Assembly: GCF_947500765.1 (NCBI RefSeq)
Contig: NZ_CANMTH010000007.1
Coordinates: forward strand, 146,367 to 210,366
Length of the DNA: 64,000 nucleotides
Direction: 5' to 3'
From: an uncultured Formosa sp.
Lineage (GTDB): Bacteria; Bacteroidota; Bacteroidia; Flavobacteriales; Flavobacteriaceae
In this document: in pieces, positions 43,905 through 52,973 of the stretch
Position numbering within the stretch: the stretch's first letter is position 1
Layout of the letters: every line of letters begins with the position of its first letter
Program-made: the position numbers and the translations under genes
The notes under the pieces: generated by a model
What the model was told of the DNA's origin: nothing
The model's input: the letters and a program-made list of their open reading frames with translations, nothing else
Databases searched by the model: none

Positions 43905-44249
43905 ATGCGTAATCTAAGTCGTTTTATTAAAACCGTTGTTCAAGCTTGTCCTTATACTTTGCTTGGAAAGAAATGTGTAAGTGTTGTTAATAGGAAATCA
44001 AAGGTTAGAACACATTCTAATAATAAAGTCCAATTCTTTAAATCGGGTATTAAAACAGGACGTAATATTGCGTTAGTAGGTATATTTTGCCCCTTTCTTT
44101 GGTTTGCCATATTATCTGGAGCGAGTAAAGATTTTATTATACTGAATGCAATGCATTCGGGAATTATTGTTTGTTTAGGTCTTGCTGTTGTTGGATTTAA
44201 TTATGTTGGATTATACTTTTTTAGAAAAAGAATAATTGAAAAATGTTAG
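43905..44249 (+). CDS. Hypothetical small membrane protein (114 aa)
   Basis: Unrecognised. A basic, Cys-containing N-terminal half (VVQACPYTLLGKKCVSVVNR) is followed by two membrane segments (ALVGIFCPFLWFAILSG and the IIVCLGLAVVGFNYVGLYFF segment) and a short basic tail. The gene is preceded by two copies of a bipartite repeat and therefore appears tightly regulated. Convergent with the HIT gene. Confidence 0.55.
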   Translation: MRNLSRFIKTVVQACPYTLLGKKCVSVVNRKSKVRTHSNNKVQFFKSGIKTGRNIALVGIFCPFLWFAILSGASKDFIILNAMHSGIIVCLGLAVVGFNYVGLYFFRKRIIEKC

Positions 44250-44270
44250 TTTAATAATATGTTATATAAA

Positions 44271-44328
44271 AGCATAAAATATGCTACTATCAGTTGCTTT
44301 TAAATAATTTAACGTTTAATAGTAGCAT
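44271..44328. terminator. Overlapping hairpins between convergent genes
   Basis: A perfect 10-bp inverted repeat ATGCTACTAT (44281-44290) / ATAGTAGCAT (44319-44328) with a 28-nt loop, and a competing small hairpin AGCATA-AAA-TATGCT (44271-44285) that shares its left arm. Lies between the 114-residue gene and the HIT gene. Confidence 0.5.
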
Positions 44329-44337
44329 GTGATTTCT

Positions 44338-44763
44338 TTATAAGTTACTTTTTATTTTGTCTATAATCTCAGCGTATTCTGCATCAGATAGCGTAACTTT
44401 TTCTGGATTCATTTCAAAAGTGCCTCCAAAACCATAACCTTCTTTATATTTTGGAACCACATGAAAGTGTAAGTGAGATATTGTATCTGCATAAGCCCCG
44501 TAATTAATTTTTTCTGGATTAAATGCTTTTGTAAGTGCTTTTCCAACTTTTGCTACGTCTTCCATATAAGCATTACGTTGTGTATCTGTTAATTCGTGAA
44601 AGTCTACAGCGTGATCGTTGTAAACCACATTACAGCGCCCCAAATACGATTGTTCTTTAAATAAAAATAATTGAGATACTTTTAAATCACAAATTTTTAT
44701 CATTAGTTGATGTAATGTTTCATTGTTTTGACAATACAAACATGCTGATGCAGGTGTTTTCAT
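44338..44763 (-). CDS. HIT family protein
   Basis: Histidine-triad nucleotide hydrolase/transferase. HIT motif HLHFHVVPK with H97, H99 and H101; the N-terminal CLYCQ (C8, C11, as numbered from YCQ at 10-12) may form part of a zinc site. CNVVYNDHAVDF lies in the nucleotide-binding region and GYGFGGTFEMNP follows the motif. 141 residues, usual length. Hydrolyses AMP-linked substrates; the physiological one is unknown. Confidence 0.9.
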   Translation of the reverse strand: MKTPASACLYCQNNETLHQLMIKICDLKVSQLFLFKEQSYLGRCNVVYNDHAVDFHELTDTQRNAYMEDVAKVGKALTKAFNPEKINYGAYADTISHLHFHVVPKYKEGYGFGGTFEMNPEKVTLSDAEYAEIIDKIKSNL

Positions 44764-44815
44764 AATATAATTCTATAAATTTTAAAAAGGAATAAAGGTC
44801 GCTATTATACCTTGT

Positions 44816-44852
44816 AAAAGGCATGATTTTTATCATGAACCATGCCTTTTTT
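44816..44852 (-). terminator. Terminator of poxB
   Basis: 10-bp stem AAAAGGCATG / CATGCCTTTT (15-nt loop that can also pair ATGATTTTTATCAT) between poxB and the HIT gene, with A/T-rich flanks on both sides. Confidence 0.75.
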
Positions 44853-44904
44853 ATAGATATTTTGTGTTTAATAAAATTAGATTTTTAATAACAAAACGGA
44901 ATGT

Positions 44905-46641
44905 TTACAACACTTCTTTCATATGTTTATAATTTGTTTTAACCATTTCTAACACTTCATCCATACGTCCGCCTAATATCATTTTACTTATAGATAGTGC
45001 ATAACCTTTCATTTGGTCGAATTCCATTTTTGGAGGCATTGCTAAGGCTTGTGGATTGGTGAAAATATTTACCAAAACAGGGCCATCATGTATAAATGCT
45101 TCTGTTAATGATTGTTTTACATCTTCTGGTTTTGTAACCGAAATACCCTTGAAACCCATAGCTTCTGCAATCATTTTAAAATCAGGATTCAGCATTTCGG
45201 TTTCGTGATTAGGTAAACCTTCTACTTGCATTTCTAATTGCACCATACCTAAAGAACGGTTATTGAAAACAATAAGTTTTATAGGAAGATTATATTGTTT
45301 AATGGTTGCTAAATCTCCTAATAGCATAGAGAGTCCGCCGTCGCCACAAAAGGCAATAACTTGTCGGTCAGGATAAGCTAACTGTGCACCAATAGCCATT
45401 GGCATCGCGTTAGCCATAGAACCGTGATTAAAAGATCCTAGCATTATTCGTTTTCCAGTACCCTCAATATATCTTGCGCCCCAAACACAGCACATTCCTG
45501 TATCTACGGTAAAAACCGTATCATTATTTGCCATTTCATTAATGGTAGATGCTACAAATTCAGGGCTGATATGGTCTTGAGAGCCAGTTTCATTTACATA
45601 AATATTCAAGTTTTCTTTTACCTTATCGTAAAAATGTAATTGTGCTTTTAAGAAACTATCATCTTCTTTTTCTTTAATTAAGGGTAATAATGCTGCAATG
45701 GTATCTGTTATTTTACCCGTTAATCCCATTTCTAATTTAGCACGTCTTCCTAGGCGTTCAGGTTTTATATCTACCTGAATAATTTTATTTTTCACGGGCA
45801 TAAAATGTTCGTAAGGAAAATCGGTTCCTAAAAGTATAACAACATCAGATTCGTGCATGGCATGGAATGCTGAAGGAACACCTAAAAGGCCAGTCATTCC
45901 AACTTCGTAAGGGTTGTTGTGTTGCATTCCCATTTTTCCTCGGAAAGAATACCCTATGGGTGCCTTTAATAACCCTGCTAATTTTACAATATCGTCATGT
46001 GCTTCTCGAGCACCAATACCACAGTAAATAGATACTTTTGGGTGTTTATTCACGAGATCTGCAAATTTTTGCATTTCATTATTTGATGGACGTAAAATGG
46101 TTTCGCTTTGGTAATTATACATAGCGGTTGAGCTCTCTTCGGCAGGTAAGGCTGATACATCTCCTGGTAAGCCAAATACGGCAACTCCTTTTTTATGAAC
46201 AGCATTTTGAATAGCTGCTTGCAACATACGTGGAACTTGTTTAGGTGTGCTGGCTAGCTCATTATATACACTGCAGTCGTCGAATAGTTTATAGGTGTTA
46301 GTAGCTTGAAAGTAATCTACACCAAATTCGGGAGTATTAATGGTAGAAGCAATCGCTATCATTGGAACTCCAGAACGGTTGGCATCGTATAATCCATTTA
46401 TTAAATGCACATGACCAGGCCCGCTACTTCCTGCGCAACATGCTAAACCGTCTAATTCCGCTTCGGCAGCTGCAGCATAGGCGCCAACTTCTTCATGGCG
46501 TACGTGAATCCATTTAATTTTCCCGTTTCGTCTTACGGCATCATTCAATTCATTTAGACTATCACCTGTTACAGCATAAATTCTTTTTACATTGTTGTTA
46601 ACCAACATGTCTACAATTTGGTCTGCTACTTTTTGTCCCAT
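44905..46641 (-). CDS. poxB: Pyruvate oxidase/dehydrogenase (quinone), thiamine-PP dependent
   Basis: ThDP/FAD enzyme that oxidatively decarboxylates pyruvate to acetate and CO2, passing electrons to quinone at the membrane. N-terminal PYR domain with the catalytic-type Glu50 in VRHEEVGAYAAAAEA; the central FAD-binding domain (about 190-330); and the C-terminal PP domain with GDGG (433-436) through NN (460-461) and LGMV. The C-terminal tail GGRMDEVLEMVKTNYKHMKE parallels the membrane-binding tail of E. coli PoxB. 578 residues. Acetolactate-synthase-type activity is less likely given that tail. Monocistronic. Confidence 0.88.
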   Translation of the reverse strand: MGQKVADQIVDMLVNNNVKRIYAVTGDSLNELNDAVRRNGKIKWIHVRHEEVGAYAAAAEAELDGLACCAGSSGPGHVHLINGLYDANRSGVPMIAIASTINTPEFGVDYFQATNTYKLFDDCSVYNELASTPKQVPRMLQAAIQNAVHKKGVAVFGLPGDVSALPAEESSTAMYNYQSETILRPSNNEMQKFADLVNKHPKVSIYCGIGAREAHDDIVKLAGLLKAPIGYSFRGKMGMQHNNPYEVGMTGLLGVPSAFHAMHESDVVILLGTDFPYEHFMPVKNKIIQVDIKPERLGRRAKLEMGLTGKITDTIAALLPLIKEKEDDSFLKAQLHFYDKVKENLNIYVNETGSQDHISPEFVASTINEMANNDTVFTVDTGMCCVWGARYIEGTGKRIMLGSFNHGSMANAMPMAIGAQLAYPDRQVIAFCGDGGLSMLLGDLATIKQYNLPIKLIVFNNRSLGMVQLEMQVEGLPNHETEMLNPDFKMIAEAMGFKGISVTKPEDVKQSLTEAFIHDGPVLVNIFTNPQALAMPPKMEFDQMKGYALSISKMILGGRMDEVLEMVKTNYKHMKEVL

Positions 46642-46903
46642 AATTCTTTTTCTTTTTGCGTTTCCTTTGCTTACGCTAATAAAATTACAAAACAGAAATT
46701 GTTTAGAGTTGTAATGTTTTGTTAACTTATGAGATCTTATTTTGAAATAGGAGTGTAGTATTGGTTGTTTTTTGTAAATAGATGTTGTTGTGTTTTCTAC
46801 GAGTATATTAATTCTTTTTTTTAATTGTAGCTTAATAATGGTTTTGCAGAAGGAAATGTTCCGTTTTAATTATAACAATTGTATATAAAAAAAAGATTTA
46901 TTT

Positions 46904-47398
46904 TTATTTCATAACTATAGATGCAATCTCTAATTTAAAATGTTCCGCTGTTTTATTTGCAATCAAGAAAGCGACCTCTTCTATTTTATGCGCATCAAAA
47001 TTTGGTATATCTAGTTTACGACCTTTAAATGTTGGATACATGTTTTTTAAATCTAATTCAATAAGCTGCCAGTCTGTTGAGGTATTAAAATACGCTATAT
47101 ACGCATGTTTATTAGTTGCTTTATCTTTTATTCGGAATTGATACCGTTTTCCGTCTCCTCTAACTTTTAATTTAATTTTTGAAAATCCTTTTGTGTCTAG
47201 AGCATCAAAACGATATCTAACAGATGCAAACCCACCATTATTTTCTAGAGACACGTTACCTTCGTAAATCCCATGCCCGTCTTTGTTTAAAGAGAAATGT
47301 CCAGAAGAATTTCCGCCCATTACAACATCGTTAACCGTTTTCCAAAGTGTCACGTCTGCCGTTTTATTAAATTCGAAAATGTGATGTTCTTGTATCAT
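46904..47398 (-). CDS. CIA30 family protein
   Basis: Beta-sandwich protein of the complex-I intermediate-associated protein 30 family: VNDVVMGGNSSGHFSLN, FEGNVSLENNGGFASVRY-type strand (YEGNVSLENNGGFASVRYRF, 20 residues) and VRGDGKRYQFRIKD. 164 residues. Bacterial CIA30 proteins often accompany photolyases and carotenoid genes; here it starts 4 bp after the photolyase gene, so co-translation is likely. Function unknown. Confidence 0.9.
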   Translation of the reverse strand: MIQEHHIFEFNKTADVTLWKTVNDVVMGGNSSGHFSLNKDGHGIYEGNVSLENNGGFASVRYRFDALDTKGFSKIKLKVRGDGKRYQFRIKDKATNKHAYIAYFNTSTDWQLIELDLKNMYPTFKGRKLDIPNFDAHKIEEVAFLIANKTAEHFKLEIASIVMK

Positions 47399-47402
47399 AA
47401 TA

Positions 47403-48887
47403 TTATTTTAAACAATTTAAATAAGTATTGGCATATTCCAGATGTTTGTGTTGTTTTTCTTCAGGCATTTTATCGTACATGCGTATTAACATTCCTAACC
47501 TTGGATTGGATAAAAAGAAATCGCGCTGCGTGTGCATAAATCGCCAAAACAGACCATCCCAAATATTTTGCCATTCTCCTTTTCTATAATTACTCATTTT
47601 CATGATGTAATTACTACTACTAATATAAGGTTTAGTTGCAATTAAACCTCCATCTGCAAATTGGCTCATACCATAAACATTAGTAACCATAACCCAATCG
47701 TAAGCATCAATAAAGAGTTCCATAAACCATTTATATACTTCATCGGGATGGAATTCACAAAGCAACATAAAATTACTGAGTACCATTAATCGCTCTATAT
47801 GGTGGCAATATCCAGTTTGTAATACTTTTTTAATAGTTTGATCTACTGGAGGTATTCCGGTTGTTCCATTATAAAAAGAGGCAGGTATTTTCTTTTTAAA
47901 TTTCCAAAAATTAGTAGTTCGCTCTTCGCTTCCTCTAGTTTCGTAAACACCTCTAATAAATTCGCGCCAACCTATAATTTGTCTTATAAAACCTTCGGTA
48001 GAATTAATCGGGACTTTATGTTTCTTAGTATAGTTTAAACAGGCATTAATAACTTCTTTAGGTGTTATTAAACCAATATTTAACATGGGGGTTAAAACAC
48101 TATGGTTAAGTATCGAGTTTTCTGCAACAATAGCATCTTCATAAACACCAAACTCCATAAATCGTTGCTCAAAAAACTGTTGTAGCCAATCTTTTGTTGT
48201 TTTAAAATCTGTGGGATATAATGGAGATGTAGTTAGGGTTCCTAAATGATTGTCAAAGTGTTTTTCTACATATTTTTTTGCTGCTTCGTAATATGAATTT
48301 GTATCCGGAAACTGAATGGAAGGAGGTGTTTTTTTTACAGGATATTTTTTTCTGTTTTCTGCATCGAAGGTCCATTTTCCTCCTTCAGGTTTTCCATCTG
48401 TATCTATAAGTATTTGTCGTTTTTTACGTTGTTCTGTATAAAATGAAGTCTGATTATACTTTTTCTTATCACTCTTAAAAAAGGCAGAGAGTTCGGCTTT
48501 TGTATTTATAAATAAAGGAGAGGGGAAAACGGTTGTTGAAATATGATGTTTGGAACAACTATGTTCTATCCGTTTTTGTAACCAATTATCTGTTGGGTCT
48601 ATATAATTAATATGCTGAATTCCTTGTTGTTTTAATTCTGGAATTAACTGTCTAATATCTGAAAGGTTATCAATAGCATTTATGTAATGCACTTTTAGTT
48701 TTTTTTCATTCAGAAGAAAATCTTCATAGCATTTCATGGTTGTTCTATGAAATGCAATTTTTTGTTTGTGAAACGGATACCGTTTAAAGAATAAATATTC
48801 TTCAATTAAATATATTGGTGTGTTAGTCTCAAAAAGAATAGATTCTTGAAACAGCTGATGTGGAAATATTAAGTTGATGCTTTTCAT
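47403..48887 (-). CDS. Cryptochrome/photolyase-related protein (FeS-BCP/PhrB type)
   Basis: Deoxyribodipyrimidine photolyase-related protein: an N-terminal Rossmann-like domain ([24 protein letters not shown]) and a C-terminal helical FAD domain with [48 protein letters not shown] and [11 protein letters not shown]. Cysteines at NACLNY, YCHHI, LLCEF and NCLK fit the [4Fe-4S] cluster of this class of (6-4) photolyases. 494 residues. The ATG overlaps the TGA of DUF2256 (ATGA). Repairs UV lesions with blue light. Confidence 0.9.
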   Translation of the reverse strand: MKSINLIFPHQLFQESILFETNTPIYLIEEYLFFKRYPFHKQKIAFHRTTMKCYEDFLLNEKKLKVHYINAIDNLSDIRQLIPELKQQGIQHINYIDPTDNWLQKRIEHSCSKHHISTTVFPSPLFINTKAELSAFFKSDKKKYNQTSFYTEQRKKRQILIDTDGKPEGGKWTFDAENRKKYPVKKTPPSIQFPDTNSYYEAAKKYVEKHFDNHLGTLTTSPLYPTDFKTTKDWLQQFFEQRFMEFGVYEDAIVAENSILNHSVLTPMLNIGLITPKEVINACLNYTKKHKVPINSTEGFIRQIIGWREFIRGVYETRGSEERTTNFWKFKKKIPASFYNGTTGIPPVDQTIKKVLQTGYCHHIERLMVLSNFMLLCEFHPDEVYKWFMELFIDAYDWVMVTNVYGMSQFADGGLIATKPYISSSNYIMKMSNYRKGEWQNIWDGLFWRFMHTQRDFFLSNPRLGMLIRMYDKMPEEKQHKHLEYANTYLNCLK

Positions 48888-49012
48888 TTATTTTTTCTGC
48901 AACGTTGGCTACAATATTTAATGTGTTCCCAATTTGTCTTCCATATTTTGCGCCAGCTAAATGGACGTTTACAAACAATACATGTTTTTTGAGGGAGGTG
49001 TCCCTTTTTTAT
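48884..49012 (-). CDS. DUF2256 zinc-ribbon protein, ATA at the start position
   Basis: A 42-residue protein on the minus strand matching DUF2256: [19 protein letters not shown], then [19 protein letters not shown] and RKNK. The cysteines C11, C14, C34, C38 form a CxxC...CxxxC zinc ribbon. Its TGA overlaps the photolyase ATG (ATGA), so the operon is intact. No ATG, GTG or TTG occurs in frame between the upstream TAA (two codons before) and the first conserved residues; the codon where family members have the initiator Met is ATA (49012-49010). It is either a non-canonical start or a point-mutated gene. Confidence 0.75.
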   Translation of the reverse strand: MKKGHLPQKTCIVCKRPFSWRKIWKTNWEHIKYCSQRCRKNK

Positions 49013-49057
49013 TGTCTTTTAAGTTTTAAATTAAACATTTAAGTGTTTTTATAAAAG

Positions 49058-50950
49058 TTAATTAGTAATTATAGGTAAACTAATTTGTGATGGGTATTTA
49101 GACGAATGGTGTATTTTATTATGAGCCACTATGCCTTCTTTTTCGTCGTAATTATTCCCCCCAGTATTTAAGTTTCTGGCAAAACGCGGAAAATTACTAC
49201 TAGATATTTCTATACGAATACGGTGCCCCTTTTTAAAGTAGTTACTAGTAGACATTGGTGTTAAATCTATTTTGTAAATGTTACCTTTTTTCATAAAGAC
49301 TTCTTTGTCGTAGCCTTCACGATATCTAGCACGTTGTATGGTTTCATCTAAATTATAAGCTTTACCATCAGGATGTACATCAATAAGTTTTATGGTGAAA
49401 TCTGTATCTTTTACATCGGACGATACGTATAAAGTAGATTCTATAAAACCAGAAACTTCTAAGCCTTCTTTTAAAACATCTGTTGTGTAAACTAAAATAT
49501 CGTCTCTTGTTTCTGTTAGTTGGTGATCAAATGCTCCACCTCTTAGTATATTGTCGTCACAACATGGAGTACCTCCAAAAGAAGGTACTGGTAACATTGG
49601 ATTGTAGGTAAAACTATCAGGATTATCGGTTTTTACTTTTGTTGTCGTTAATGTCCCATCACCATAAAGACTGTTGGCGTTACCATTACTATTTAAATAA
49701 TACGTTGTTGGTTTTGCATTTTCAGGTGGCCAAACTTCAGAAGCTTGCCATTTATTACTTCCCATAGTATAATACTGTACTCTAGGTGTTTTGTCTTTAA
49801 AATCGTTTTGTTCTCCTTTCAACCATAAATCAAACCACGCATAAATTTGTTCATCATAATTCAATCTTGCATCACCAACACTTAGTTCTCCAATCATGGT
49901 ATTTTCACTTGTTCCTTTTGTAAAACCACAATGTAAATTTGGAGAAATAATTAAATATTGATTATCTCTAATTGCTGCATCTTTGGTATTGTTTCTAACA
50001 TGATTAAATAAAGCCAGATTTGGTGTTATAGACATATCATACCATGAAGCGAACCAAAAGCTTGGCACACCAATTTCCATGTCGTCATGATACAAACCAC
50101 CTTCATACCATGCATCGTCATTGGGTTTACGACGAATCATTTTATCAAAAATTTCACTTTTCCCATTTATATTTTTAATACCATCTTGTATAGGTAAATA
50201 ATTAAACGCTTCTGCAAAATCAACTGGTGGATTTTCTGGATCTAAATCATAAAATCTAGATATTCTAATTAAATCTTCTTGAGTCGCTCCAGCAGGAATT
50301 CTAGGTTTAAACTTATCATGCTCTACGCGATACAACCAAGCCATAAAAGACATTTGTACTACACCACCACGAAACCAATTACCTTGCTCATAAATATCAT
50401 CAATGCGGCCTATACCTGCACCATAACCTTGCGCTACCATTGCGGCATGCGACGGGTGATCTAAAGCAGCTACTGCCATTTGCCACTCTGCAGAAGAGGA
50501 ACAACCATAAGTACCTATTTTACCGTTAGACCACGGTTGGTTTTTCATCCATGTAAATGTATCGTAACCATCTGTTACTGGTACACCTAAAATATCCCAT
50601 TCGCCTTCAGAAAAATAGCGTCCGCGTTCGTTTTGCACAACATATGCATATCCTTTTTTTACGGCTTCCAATGCCTTTTTTACTCTAATTGTAGTTATCT
50701 CTTTTCCGTCAACCCAATTATTGAAATTATAAGGTGTGCGGGCAAAAATAATAGGTACTTTTTTATCTGTTTTAGGACAGTATACATCTGCAGCCAAACG
50801 AATACCATCTCGCATTGGTATCATTACTTTTTGGTCTATAATGGCAATGTTTTCTAGTTCTCGAAGTTCTTTAGATTGTGCTTGAAGATTAAAATTATTT
50901 AAACAAAAATACGCTATTATAAAGGGTAATACAAGAATGTTTTTTTTCAT
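49058..50950 (-). CDS. CocE/NonD family hydrolase
   Basis: Secreted alpha/beta hydrolase of the X-Pro dipeptidyl-peptidase S15 / cocaine esterase group. Signal peptide (1-25, ending NLQAQ). [17 protein letters not shown] opens the domain; [16 protein letters not shown] and [12 protein letters not shown] give the nucleophile Ser151. The C-terminal jelly-roll domain ([20 protein letters not shown] and [18 protein letters not shown]) is typical. 630 residues, full length. DUF2256 starts 45 bp later, so readthrough into the photolyase operon is possible. Substrate unknown. Confidence 0.9.
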   Translation of the reverse strand: MKKNILVLPFIIAYFCLNNFNLQAQSKELRELENIAIIDQKVMIPMRDGIRLAADVYCPKTDKKVPIIFARTPYNFNNWVDGKEITTIRVKKALEAVKKGYAYVVQNERGRYFSEGEWDILGVPVTDGYDTFTWMKNQPWSNGKIGTYGCSSSAEWQMAVAALDHPSHAAMVAQGYGAGIGRIDDIYEQGNWFRGGVVQMSFMAWLYRVEHDKFKPRIPAGATQEDLIRISRFYDLDPENPPVDFAEAFNYLPIQDGIKNINGKSEIFDKMIRRKPNDDAWYEGGLYHDDMEIGVPSFWFASWYDMSITPNLALFNHVRNNTKDAAIRDNQYLIISPNLHCGFTKGTSENTMIGELSVGDARLNYDEQIYAWFDLWLKGEQNDFKDKTPRVQYYTMGSNKWQASEVWPPENAKPTTYYLNSNGNANSLYGDGTLTTTKVKTDNPDSFTYNPMLPVPSFGGTPCCDDNILRGGAFDHQLTETRDDILVYTTDVLKEGLEVSGFIESTLYVSSDVKDTDFTIKLIDVHPDGKAYNLDETIQRARYREGYDKEVFMKKGNIYKIDLTPMSTSNYFKKGHRIRIEISSSNFPRFARNLNTGGNNYDEKEGIVAHNKIHHSSKYPSQISLPIITN

Positions 50951-51285
50951 TGTGTTAGAATCATTAGTGGGTTAAAAGGGTGTTGTTGCCTATGGGGCAT
51001 GTATGTTTAGTTACATGGTTAAGCAACTAATTTAGTAATAAAAACTGAATGGAAATTTTAATTAAAACTCTAATCGCTATTGGTTATATATGGATTAGTG
51101 AATCGTTTTTATTTATCTAATTAAAATAGAGGAGGATATGAATGCTTTCCTTGCCTTGAACATGAAAAGGACTAAGTTTTTTAATAAATGAACTATGCAT
51201 TGTTCTGTACTTAGATATAATTGTGCAGATAGTAATTGTTTAGTTGTTGTAAATTATTTAATTAAGTGTTAATTTAATGATTATT
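50951..51285. other. 335-bp gap upstream of the CocE hydrolase
   Basis: AT-rich, no clear promoter box. A 23-codon plus-strand ORF at 51049-51120 is described under rejected items. No repeat noted. Confidence 0.4.
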
Positions 51286-51783
51286 TTATATGGTGGTGTT
51301 TAATGTTTGGTTCTTTTCTGTTTTTAATATTCCAGAAATTAAAGTCTTGTATTCTTGAATGTTTTTTTTGTATTTTTTTCGTACTATAATTAATATTAAA
51401 ATTATTACTGCTAAAATTAGCGTTCCTATTGCATACCTAGAAAAAGTATTGTGTTTTCCTAATATTAAAGTAATTAGAAAGCCTAATCCTAAAATTATAT
51501 CTGTAAATATTACTGATTTCCATAAGAAGTGTTGATTAAAATAAATCTCGACACCAGTTTCATTGTTAGAATCTATGTTTGATAATTTTCCGTTTACAAC
51601 AATGCTATTTAGATATAATAAATACCATGGGTATAGAATCCTTTTACGCATTTTAAATGTTGCTGAATTATTTTCTTCATGATTCAAATTGAATACAATT
51701 CCGTTAACAGATTTAAGTGCAGATTCCATGTTTTTACTAATCTCTTTAGGATTACCTTTTAATTTAAAATTCCATTTTTTCAT
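51286..51783 (-). CDS. Hypothetical membrane protein
   Basis: Unrecognised. A cytoplasmic N-terminal domain of about 80 residues with a WNFKLKGNPKEISKNME opening, a FKMRKRILYPWYLLYLN block and the IVVNGKL turn; two membrane segments (WKSVIFTDIILGLGFLITLI and YAIGTLILAVIILILIIV) and a basic, polar tail. The N-terminal pattern recurs in small membrane proteins of Bacteroidota. 165 residues. About 66 bp after the next lipoprotein gene on the same strand. Confidence 0.6.
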   Translation of the reverse strand: MKKWNFKLKGNPKEISKNMESALKSVNGIVFNLNHEENNSATFKMRKRILYPWYLLYLNSIVVNGKLSNIDSNNETGVEIYFNQHFLWKSVIFTDIILGLGFLITLILGKHNTFSRYAIGTLILAVIILILIIVRKKYKKNIQEYKTLISGILKTEKNQTLNTTI

Positions 51784-51849
51784 ACTATTAACTTTAATAT
51801 TTGGTAACGATTAGGTATAAGAATAGAGTTTTTTTGTACTGTCTAGTAT

Positions 51850-52317
51850 CTATTTCATTATAATTTTTACACTATTTGGTTTAAGTTTTTTTTTTGCTAA
51901 ATATTTATCAATACTGTCATTGTTTACCAAGTTTAGTGTTGTTTGGGAGATTTTAAAATCAGATATCGAGTCGTTTATTATTTTACATTCGGCATAAACA
52001 TAATGTTTCCCTATCCCTCCTTGAATATATACAATTCTCCAAGTATTATTTTTTTTTGATAAGAACTTAAGCTGTCTTATAGGGCTTGAATCATAGACTA
52101 ATACATCGGTTTGATTAAATTTTTCATTTGGATTTGCTATTTCAAAATTATTTTTTAATATTTTTTTTAAAGCCAAATTAAGCAGTTCTGGGATTGAATC
52201 TTTGGTGTTAAATTCTGTCCAATTTTTTTTTAATTCAACATCTAAATTTGTCGATTCAGATTTTTTAGAGGAACAATTCATCAGTATAATTAATATTAGA
52301 AATAAGATCTTTTTCAT
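51850..52317 (-). CDS. Hypothetical lipoprotein
   Basis: Unrecognised. The lipoprotein signal begins at the ATG 52317 (KKILFLILIILMNC, lipobox LMNC, C15); the frame is open to an ATG at 52386 but that extension masks the signal. The mature part is Lys/Asn-rich with IVYIQGGIGKHYVYAECKI. 155 residues. It lies between the two-TM protein gene and a decayed lipoprotein gene, all on the minus strand. Confidence 0.65.
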   Translation of the reverse strand: MKKILFLILIILMNCSSKKSESTNLDVELKKNWTEFNTKDSIPELLNLALKKILKNNFEIANPNEKFNQTDVLVYDSSPIRQLKFLSKKNNTWRIVYIQGGIGKHYVYAECKIINDSISDFKISQTTLNLVNNDSIDKYLAKKKLKPNSVKIIMK

Positions 52318-52386
52318 ATTCTGAAAAATGGTTTGGAGTACAGCGATTTTCAGAATAAAATTCAGAAGAAACAAACTGTAACACAC

Positions 52387-52973
52387 TTAATTTATTTAAA
52401 AATAGCGATTTTTTATGTGTTGAGTTGCAGTATGTTATTTTTTGTTTTTATATAGTTTAATTGCTTTTAGATATTGCGTTCCTCCATTTTTGTTTGTCGT
52501 TGATAAATCTATTTAATTCAGGATGATTTTTGTCAATCCAGTTTAATAAATTAGTTCCTTTTTCTAGCTCAATTTCAAGGATTTTGTATTAAATATTGAA
52601 TTCCATTTCATCCATTCACTGTATTCTTTTATAAAAAAGTCTGTCTGTTAATAAATGAGTTAATTCAGTTTGGTAAGAATTATCAAGAGCTTTGTAATAT
52701 TGTTTAGCGATGTCAAGTTTGTTTATTTATTTTTCAGGATCTATACAAGATGTAAAACCTAAAGTTAATAACAGTAAAAGGAATATGATTTTATTTGTTA
52801 AATGTTTGTTTTGGTAATGTGATATTACAAATTTGTATTTGATTTACTTAAGAAAAAGGAAGTCTAGATATTGTTAAAAGAATACTTGAAAATCTAAATT
52901 AATTTTGTGTAGATGTTAAGGTAATTATCTGATTGTTAGTGTTTAGTAGAAGTTAAAATAAACACTTCACGAT
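52387..52973. other. 587-bp gap holding a pseudogene
   Basis: Apart from the decayed lipoprotein gene at 52457-52800, the stretch 52800-52973 upstream of it is plain AT-rich sequence with no clear signal. Confidence 0.5.
52457..52800 (-). pseudogene. Decayed lipoprotein gene
   Basis: On the minus strand the sequence begins NKIIFLLLLLTLGFTSC, a lipoprotein signal without a start codon, then IDPEK and an in-frame TAA. It goes on in the same frame (INKLDIAKQYYKALDNSYQT, ELTHLLTDRLF), shifts to a second frame (KEYSEWMKWNSIFNTKSLK) and to a third (EIELEKGTNLLNWIDKNHPE, LNRFINDKQKWRNAISKSN, stop at 52457-52459). Together this gives about 110 residues of a coherent protein, so one stop and two frameshifts have accumulated, or the region has sequence errors. 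Confidence 0.75.

Noticed and set aside
44905..46641. Acetolactate synthase as an alternative for the ThDP enzyme
   Set aside because: The C-terminal tail and the overall motifs fit PoxB better, and no ilvN-type small subunit or ilv genes are adjacent.
51049..51120. 23-codon plus-strand ORF MEILIKTLIAIGYIWISESF
   Set aside because: Slightly reminiscent of the start of DUF1304 membrane proteins, but far too short and with no continuation in other frames.
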